A stretch of 64,000 nucleotides of DNA from Periplaneta americana (Eukaryota > Arthropoda > Insecta > Blattodea > Blattidae), in assembly GCF_040183065.1 (NCBI RefSeq), contig NC_091119.1, positions 205,653,798 to 205,717,797 of the forward strand, written 5' to 3'. Numbering within the stretch: position 1 is the stretch's first letter; each line of letters opens with the position of its first letter. Below, in pieces: positions 24,621 to 35,456 of this stretch. The notes under the pieces were generated by a model. It saw only the letters and a list, made by a program, of their open reading frames with translations. It was not told the origin of the DNA and did not search any database. Both the position numbers and the translations under genes were made by a program.

Positions 24621-27600
24621 CTCTAATAATTAGTGTATCAATCTTTGGGTCTGTAACAGTTGTGCAGCATGATTATTCGTTTTATTATATTTTCTGTGAC
24701 GTTATCTCTATACTAATATTGTTATTAATCTACTGGTATATCAATAATATTTTGTAAAACGTTTCTACATTGTCGCAGTATATAGGCGGAACACTATGTA
24801 TGGACCTATCATATATATGTGGTAAATCAAATATTGAATAATTATTAATTAGCAATAATAACTGTATATCGAAGTTTTTCATACTATTTTATTTATAACT
24901 TCATGTTCCTGCTTTGGTACGTTCCATTGACTGTTCCATTAGACGTTTGTCATAAACGCAGAAAATAAAGCCTTATTTTTACCGTGTGAGCAAAACATAT
25001 GTGTATCTTATCTGTCGCCTTCCATACAAGATAAGACATGTCGGTGAGATGACCTTGTACTGCGCTTCTATTTATTACGAGCGTATCACGACCGATCGTA
25101 TCTCACTCGAGGGTGCGACACTCGACAGAGTTCAAGCGAGCGATTTAACTCCAATGCAGCAGTATGGTTTCAATACATTTTCAAGGTGAAACGAATGTTT
25201 CACCATGGAAAAAATATTCATATATTCAGCTCAATATTGACATAGTACTATTTAATGTCAATAAAGATAAAATTAACTATGTATTACCTGAAATGCTCAA
25301 ATGAAATATTATTCTTTTCATGGAATCACTTAATGATAAGTTAAAACATTATGATAGAAACTATTTAGGCGTATTTATGTAAATATTTTTTCTGTTTCAG
25401 TGCCTTTCCCAGTGTGTGGCCAGAAATAAGGATTTAGTAAGTTATTGTAAAACTTTTAAAATAACAGTTCTTAATTTTTAGAACCTCTGTCACTACTACT
25501 TCATTACGCAACAACTCTGTGCTCGAATTCGCTTGTCCAGACCATTACTAGGAGTATATTTTATTAACGTCAGCCACGAACGAACTAAACACTTCAAAAT
25601 AAATTTGTTTTCGCCAGCATAGCTGTGACTGTAGGCTCGTGTGCCTGAAGTAATCACGTGACGAATACTGCGTCTTTTCTCGACAAATATCACTATTTCA
25701 ATCGACGCTAAAGGACCAAGTACAGTAGATGAAACATCCTGAAATCATATTCATCTCCAGAAAAGAAAATTGTTCAAAGTACACCTCTTCCGAATAACCT
25801 GCTCATGTTTTTAGTAGTAGAATTTAGTAATATTAATTTATTTAACCTGGTAGAGATAAGGCCGTCAGGCCTTCTCTGCCCCTCTACCATGGGATTACAA
25901 CTATAATATTAAGAATAAAATTACAATTAATATTAAATTTACAATACAATAACAATAAAAATTAAAGTACGACAAGATTACGTGATTAATGAAAGCTAGA
26001 CATTTTATCATAGAAGTTAAGAACAAAGAATATTTTTGTATTTACTGAATTACAAATTAAACCTAGAATAACAAAATTCTATAGTGATGAAATTACCAGA
26101 TAGTTACCAGATGTGATAGATTAAGAGAACTATTTACAAGAAACCATGTCTGAACGAGTCTCAATTACTGACCAAGTGCCTAGTAAGTTTGCGTTTGAAT
26201 TCAATTTCGACAGTCCCTGATGCTAGCAGGTAATGAATTCCAGAGTCTTGGCAGGGCTATTGTGAAAGAGGATGAGTATGAGGAGTTGCGATGAGATGAT
26301 ATTGTTAGTATTGTTTCATGACGAGAGCGTGTGTTCAGATTATGGTGGGAAGAAAGGTAAGTGAAGCGAGACGACAGGTATGAAGGAATAGAAGAGTTCA
26401 AGATTTCGAAGAGAAGGAGAAGTGAATGTAAATTTCTTTTCTTATCTAGTTTAAGCCAACCTATTGTTTCCAGGGATGGGTGATATGATCATATTTACGA
26501 ACATTGCTTACAAAACGTACACACAAATTATGAGCACGTTGAAGTTTCATTTTGTTGTCGCTGGAAAGGTCAGTCAGTAAAATGTCAGCATAGTCAAAAT
26601 AGGGAAATACAAGCGTCTGCACAAGGGACTTTTTTAAGCAAGAGGGAAGATGAACATTTATCCTTTTTAGCACATGGATAATAGAATATACTTTTCTGCT
26701 GGTTTCTGTGATTTCTGTGTTTTCTCCTTCTCTTATAACCAAGAAAGAGGTGTCGAAAATTTATGTAACTGTAAATCTGCTCAAAATCTATATTAATAAT
26801 AAATCTATAGCCGAAATTTTTCTGGTAATTTTCAATTTTCCAAAAATAATTGGTCCTAACATATATAATTAACCACCCTGAAACCGAAAATCGCTTTTTT
26901 GAAACTTTTGTTTGTATGTCTGTCTGTCTGTCTGTCTGGATGTTTGTTACCTTTTCACGCGATAATGGTTGAATGGATTTCGATGAAAATTGGAATATAA
27001 ATTAAGTTCGTTGTAACTTAGATTTTAGGCTATATGACATTCAAAATACATTATTTAATACATTTATGGGGGTTATAAGGGGGTCTCAATTAAATAAATC
27101 GAAATATCTCGCTTATTATTGCTTCATGTGAAAAATGTTACATAACAAAAGTTTCTTTAAAAATAATTTCCGATAAGTTTTATTCCTTGAAACATTTTGA
27201 TAGGACTGATATTTAATGAGATAAATGAGTTTTAAAATTAAAATAACTGCCATCTAAGGCCGTGTAATGAATTGAAAAACAAATGACTTCGTCTATAAGG
27301 GGCCTTGGACAGCAACAATCGAAAGCTATGAAAGATAGCCTACAGAGAATGTTTCTGTGTTTGTATGAAGTAATATCGGAAGCTAAATTAGCAGATTTGT
27401 ATAATTAATTATTATTTCACCATTGGAAAGTGTAGTTTCTCTAGATGGACATAATGCTATAATGTTATTAGAGTAACTTCTGATATAATATGATATGATA
27501 TAATATAATATAATATAATATAATATAATATAATATAATATAATATAATATAATATAATATAATATAATATAATATAATATAATATAATATAATATATGT

Positions 27601-30600
27601 AATGTAATATTATATAATATAATTTAAGTTATTTGAAGGATTCAGAACCATAGTGGGCCAAGTGCCATTTACTGAATACGTAGAAAACAAGGGTTAAAAT
27701 TAAGTTATTACCATAATTCAATGGAAACCTATAACAAGTAAAATAAAATATACACATTAAATCTAAATGATGTCAATGTTCTTTAAACTATGATTGCATG
27801 TAATAAAAATTAAGAAACAGGTTAAAGGAATTGTCATTGCACCAAATGAGTTTCTCTGGAACAAAATGATCGCATTTTAATTATTTGGATGCAATTTAAA
27901 TTAAGTAACATATTAAACGATTTATCCTTCTATTAAACACGAATGTTCCCTGGATCAAACGTCCTATTTTAATTATGTAATTACTTTATATTTATTTCTA
28001 ACGGGTGCAGCGGAGCGCACGGGTACGGCTAGTTGAAAATAAGTGAAAAAAAAAAAACTTTTATGAAACGAATCGTAAGTTTTTCAACCGTTTTGTTTCA
28101 TGCTAGATTGATGAAGCCGGCAATCTGAAGGAAGAGAAAATCAAGCAAGAACTCAAGAAACATGGGATCGAGGACTGGAAGCAAAAGATAGTCGATGACG
28201 CTGTGGTGAAATGCTTGGAGGAAGGAAAATCGGTAAAAGGTACGTTTATTTTCAATGATGCGCCCAGAGTAAAATGAGTTGGATATGAAGGAAGCCAAGG
28301 AAGGTTTACTATAGTCGCGACGCTGTTATTCCCGGCGTGACTTGCTTACGTCTTAGGAAGTGAAGGCTCTATAAAGTCTAGGTAGGTAGTGTCTTTCGCC
28401 ATTTTTGTTCTTTCGTTGCCGAGCTACCGTACGAGGAATCTATTTGCCACACCGTTAAACATTATCATGTCGTAGCTCCTTTGATAATAAATCAAACGCA
28501 CTGTAATTCAGAAAATAATTGAGCGGGAAATAACGTCCTCGTGTGCTTTCTGCGAACGCCAACGAAAGAGCCAAAATGGCGGGCGATTATATTAAGTATT
28601 TAGCGAGCCTTAGGAAATGCATAACGTCATCATCAGCGAATCACAAGACGCACACGTTTAAATGTAGCGACCAGCAACGTGATTGGCTGCCGCAAATAAG
28701 AGCGACGGGACTAGAGTAACACTCAAAATGTCGTCGAATAGCTCAAGTATTCTACTTACAAAATATGAACGGTGTCTATCATAGCGAGAATATGTTAAAA
28801 TCGCCAATCATCATTCAATATGTAAGTTTCTATGCTTTCGATGTCTACATTGCTGCCGAAGTTTGAGTTCCTCTAAAATATATTGTGTATTTGTCCCTCA
28901 ATTACACTCTTTTAGCACCATTCACCAGTGTTGCCATATTTAGCAATAAGTCGCTAAATCTAGGGAATTTTGAATCAGTCTCGGCGATTAATTTTGTAAA
29001 ATACGATTAGCGACTTCTCTGCTGATTTTTATATTCTTCCACTTTTTCCTTTCTTTTAAGTTAAAACATTCAAGAGAAGTCATGCACTTCTTAGTTTTAG
29101 AAGAGTCATGGGTGCATGACTGAGTCGTCTAATGATTCATACATGGAAGTCCTGATCTCATATATTTGTGATCAGTGATCAGGGGTGAAAGAAGCTCACG
29201 GGTTACTTCTCTCTCAATGCTAGATTTCACAAAAAAAAAAAAGTGTTCAAACGCTTGGGTGAAAATTTCCACACTTACAATTTGCCACAAAATGTAGAGT
29301 CAATGATTGGATCAAGTGCAGTGTATTCATAATCAGCTGTTCCCACACCTTCCACCTCAACATCACAGCCGTCAACAATACAACCAGACTCCGCAGAAGA
29401 GGGTGACGACGTGGAAATTATATTTTTTTCCGCATATCTGTGTTTTTCTTATTTTTATTTAGTGATATTTATTATTAATTTTTAGCGACATTTCTGGGGA
29501 TTTTTAACAAACTTTCGAGAGATTTAGCTACTTTTTGTTTAAATTTTAGCGAGATTGTAGGGCGATATGTTGGCAACAGTGCCATTCACACATTCACATG
29601 AGACAACTATACACGAAAAAAAATGTCTTTGTAATCTGTGAAGTATTTTTTAGTTGTCATGTAAACGGCTGAACAAAACACTGCACAAATTTTTATAATT
29701 AAAAAAATAACTATTAGCTTAAAAAAAACACGGCGCGGCGTATAGGTTCTGAAGAGAAAATGTAGAAATATAGCAAAATTATACACTGTAATCGGAAATT
29801 GTATCCCCCACCAAAACTCCATGAGACATGTATCAATATATTTAATCCTATCCTGCAGCATTAATAGTGTACCGTGATTTTCATCACAAAGTACGAGTAC
29901 ATTTAATAAGGTAAACAAGAAAACAGCTGTGAAATTAATTTTATTTCTCCATTACAATAATTAACATTTCACTGCAACAGAGTCGCCTGAGCTATACAAA
30001 TTATTGCATTCATGTATTTTGGTTCTGTTCAACAGTTGAAGAAGGAAAGTGTAACCCAGCAAACATGTCTTTCGGCAAATGCATTTGGAGAGAGGTACAA
30101 ATGGTGAGTATATACAATTCCTAGACATACTTGTAATAAGTCAATGTAGAATTACAATTTTCACAAACAGTAAGTAGCGTCTTAGTGTTAGGAACCGGGT
30201 CGAAAATATGATATAGAAATAAATAATGAACGTATGAATTCAATGCAACCGCTTGCTTACAAATTACTGAAGTTAAGGTCCTTCGATTACCTAAAATGTA
30301 CTTTGACTACAATGGGTAAATATTATCTAAACATCCAAGCACTTCTAGCATAGTAAAAAAAAATGTAAAAGAACAGGAGCGAACAAAAATAACAAATTAA
30401 AGTTTAGTAGCAATAGAAGCCCCACTGAAATTTTATGATTTACATTTCTGAAAGTTAAAGAAACAAGATATACGAAAAATAAATAAATACTGCAATCATT
30501 GAATTACTACACTCTTTTAAAATTAAAAAAAACTTAAAAATTGCAAAAATCAGATTTTACTTCTAATTTCTTGAAACTGAATGTCTACATCCATCAACTA

Positions 30601-31887
30601 AACCGGAGAAACGAAATGAGCGAAGAAACAGAGAACATAAATTTTATGAGATAAATTAACAGAAAGACTTCGCAAAGACAGATATATTCACTCATAGTTT
30701 TTGCCCAAGGGTAGGTCTTCCACTGCAAACCCAGCATTCTCCGAACTTTCCTATTCTCTGTCTTTCTATTATACTGCGCATATGATCGACATACCTTAAT
30801 GCTGTCTATCATCTGATACTTTCTTCTGCTCTGAACTTTCTTTCCGTTTACCATTCCTTCCATTGCGTCCTTCAGTAGGCTGTTTCTTATCAGCCAATGA
30901 TCCAACCAATCCCTTTTTCTCTTCCTGATCAGTTTCAGCATCATTCTTTCTACACCCACTCATCCAGCAAACTTTAATTTCTTATTCTGTCTGTCCGTTT
31001 CATACGTTCCATTCTTCTCCATATCCACATTTCAAATACTTCTAGTCATTTCTTTTCTCTTAGTCAAAGTATCCATGTTTCTGTCCCATAGAATGCAACA
31101 ATCCACATGGAGCACTTCACTAGTTTCTTCCTTAGATCTTTCTCCAGATGTCCGCAGAAGATGCTGCTTTTTCTATTAAAAGCCTCCTTTGCCATTGCTA
31201 CCCTCCTTTTGACTTCCTGGCAGCAGCTCATGTTACTGCTTATAGTACACCACAAGTATCTGAAGATGTCCACTTGCTCTACTGCTTCGTTTCCAATTCG
31301 CACGTTTACTTTATTTATTTTTCTTCTTATGATCATGGTTTTCGTCTTGTTTACATTTATCTTCATTCCATACTGCTCACAGCTGTCATTTAGCTCCAGT
31401 AGCATATCCCTTACATTACCGGTTTTTCTGTATGGTTGTGAAACTTGGACTCTCACATTGAGAGAGGAACAGAGATTAAGGTTGTTCGAAAGTAAGGTTA
31501 TTAGGAAAATGTTTTGGGGCTAAGAGAGATGAAGTTACAGAACAATGGAGAAAGTTACACAACGCAGAACTTCACGCATTTTATTCTACACCTGACGTAA
31601 CTAGGAATATTAAATTCAGGCATTAGATATGGGCAGGGCATGTAGCACGTATGAGCGAATCCGGAAATGCATATAGAGTGTTAGTTCGAAAGCCGGAGGG
31701 AAAAAGATCTTTGGGGAGGCAGAGACATAGATGGGAAGATAATATTAAAATGGATTTAAGGGGGGGGGTGGGATATGATGGTAGAGATTGGATTAATCTT
31801 GCTCAGGATAGGGATCGATATCGGGCTTATGCGAGGGCGGCAATGAACCTCCGGGTTCCTTAAAAACACTTTTAAGTATTATTATTA

Positions 31888-31930
<43 letters not shown>

Positions 31931-33638
31931 CATTATTAAAGACGTGTAGTAAAATTATGCTTTACACAAAGCTAGTCATTTTTTTCCCTGCAAGTGTTAG
32001 AACGCCCAGTGATCTGTAACGACTTCCAATCTACTATTTAGTAGTTTCTCAAGTTCACGAGAAACAAAATTACTCGTATAATTCCAACAAAAATATGTTA
32101 ACTGCTTATGGAACGTATCCACTTTACTTTTGTATATGGAAAGGTATATCTGTCTTACAACTAATTTATGTCGCACTTATCTCCAGTTAATAAAGGACTT
32201 GGTTTCTTAATCACACCTTTTCTACCTTTTTTTTTTCAGAATTGCCCTGCTGAACATCGCAGCGACAGTAAGTAACTTGTAGTATGCATGCTTTTAATGG
32301 TGTTTATGACCATAGCAACATATGTATGACCAAAAAAGGATCATGTTGGAAGTATTTCTAGAGTACGTTTTTAGAGATAACATTTAAATATTACAAATTA
32401 TAAGTTTTACAATGCTGATTCCATTGGTAGACATATTGCTATTATTATTTATATTATTTGTGAGATCTTATACCACTTAAGGTTAACGAATATAAATATC
32501 TAAAAAAAAAAAAAAGCGCTGCTTCATACAAGCGTTGTCATATTTCATTCAATGAATTTCTCATAATAAGAAAGCTACCGGCATAGCTCAGGCAGTACCG
32601 CCGTTTTCCTGCTGATTCGGGGATGCGCTCGGGCGTGGGTTCGAGTCATTCTAGCTGATTACCTGGTCGGGTTTCTTCCGAAGTATTACCCAACTTTAAG
32701 GTGAATGTCAAGTAATCTATGGCAAATCCTCGACTTCACCTCACCAAATTCCATCTGGCTACAACAAGTCCAATCGACTCTAAGTAAGCAATAATTGATA
32801 CAGGGTGCCACACTTACGAGGGCTCTGTATAGCAAAGATATATTCAAGGCGTAAATTAGGCGCAAAATATATCAGAGGTCTGCATCGGACGTTTTCGCTC
32901 GAGCGCCAAGTATTTCATAGCATAATCCGATAGGTAGCGCACATGCATGATGGGTAAAATTGTCACGAGCGATAAATCCTCGAACGGTATAAGCCTAGCG
33001 TTAGACATTCGTTCTTGTTACAGTGATGAACTGTGTAGTAACATCATATATGTTTGTCATTTCAAAACTTTGCAGTGTTTAACTAACCTCTCCATAGTAC
33101 AACTACAAAACTTGCTTTAAAATCTAATATAAATGTTGTATGTATGTATTTGTTTACACTGCAAGTGGGCAAGCACCCGGTGGCAGTGGTATACACAATA
33201 TAAACAATACACAATAAAATGCTAAGCAATACACAATAAAATTTACAGTACACAATACAATTTTACAACACATATACAATTTTATACACAATACAATAAG
33301 AATACACAATACAATTTAACACAATAATAATAAAACATAAATAAAATACCTAATTTTACAATACAACCTACATAATTATGTATCGGCCCTACATAAGTTT
33401 CAATAGTCTTTCACTTTACTCTCATCTCATTCCCTGTAGTGGCACTATGACGCATTTCACTGACACTTTAGGACACATTTCACTGACACTATAAATTATG
33501 TTGGAGGTAAGTTCCCCCCCCCCCACACAGGAGTGATTTTGTTTTTGCCACATCTGATAGATGTTATTGGATGTAAATGTAATTATTATAAACGGAGAAC
33601 ACAATCACGATAATGCAAGAACCGTATCAAGTTTTCTA

Positions 33639-33700
<62 letters not shown>

Positions 33701-35399
33701 TAGTGTATCAATCTTTGCGTCTATAACAATTGTGCAGCATGATTATTCGTTTTATTATATTTTCTGTGACGTTATCTCTGTACTAATATTGTTATTAATC
33801 TACTGCTATATCAATAATATTTTGTAAACGTTTCTACATTGTCGCAGTATATAGGCGGAACACTATGTATGGACCTATCATATTATATATGTGGTAAATC
33901 AAATATTGAATAATTATTAATTAGCAATAATAACCGTATATCGAAGTTTTTCATACTATTTTATTTATAACTTCATGTTCCTGTTTTGGTACGTTCCATT
34001 GACTGTTCCATTAAACGTTTGTCATAAACGCAGAAAATAAAGCCTTATTTTTACCGTGTGAGCAAAACATATGTGTATCTTATCTGTCGCCTTCCATACA
34101 AGATAAGACATGTCGGTGAGATGACCTTGTACTGTGCTTCTGTTTATTACGAGCGTATCATGACCGATCGTATCTCACTCGAGGATGTGACACTCGACAG
34201 ACTTCAAGCGAGCGATTTAACTCCAATGCAGCACTCTGAGTAAACATCTTTCCTCAGTCGTGTCAAGCAGGCGCTTCCAGAAAGTGAACGTAAGAGAAAA
34301 TCACGCTATTAGGAAAACGGTCATTTCTTTTGTCTAAGTCTGTAGATTGCAATGAAATTTTATATGATAATTTTGCCTCATGTAACTCTTCACAATGGAT
34401 TTTGAATGTATTGAATGTATGTATTTGTCTTCAAGCAATATACCTTTCGGTGAGGCGACACTTCACAATATTAGCATACAGTGCCGTCTCACCGTTTTAC
34501 ACGCCTCTCGTACAAGTCAATTGGGACATTACTTATTTTTAATTCATTATTGCAATTCTTCCTCTAGTCTTTTCTTGTCTTTCATCAATTCTTCCTCTAC
34601 TTTACTCCTAGCCCATCATTATACCAAAAATACTGTAACCCCCCTCACTCTACATCTCTAATTATTTGCACTTTTCACTACTCCTTTTTCCACATTACTA
34701 CTTTTTACGTCTTACAAGGAGAGGGCACGCTCTGTATATAACCGAATGGAATAAGATTTTGTGAGATGAAAGTACAAGACGTACTGTTTAAAGTCATACC
34801 TAGTATGGGTGGCCAATGAAAATATTGGCTATTGTTTGTGACATACTTCCGTTAGGTGTTCAATAAGGAAGCATTAGACTGTGTAACAGCGTAGCCCAGT
34901 TGTTTTCCAGGCAACCTGAGTTCGAATCTTTACTGGTCCTATATTTTTTCTTTTAATAATGATTAATATTGTGATCAGAGTTATCTATTTACATACCTAT
35001 AACATATTTCTCAATGTATTGAATGCTTCATCATGTTTTAAACAAATTATAATTAGCTAACATTGTATTGTAAAGGATAAACAATGAAATACTGCTCACG
35101 TAGGAAGGTAAGATGTGTCACTGGTGTCTGTTCTATTTCTGTAGCAGCTATTCCATTTCATTTTGTACCCGATTCATTATGATGTCATAAAATCACACAA
35201 AACATATATATTTCCTGCACCATGCACAGCAAATGAAAGAAGGTTGTCCACAGTCACACACATTTTTCAGCACTTCTGCTGCGAAACAGATATCCTTCAC
35301 ATTCACAAACACTTCTCGTTCGTTTATCAATTTTGATGCATACCACGCATATTTCAACATGGTTTTGAATATAGGACTGACAACAGAAAGTGAATTAAA

Positions 35400-35456
<57 letters not shown>

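Noticed and set aside
33561-33827. Poly-isoleucine frame, and poly-Asn, poly-Leu and poly-Tyr frames at 35233-35463 and 38530-38942
   Set aside because: Trinucleotide microsatellites, not genes.
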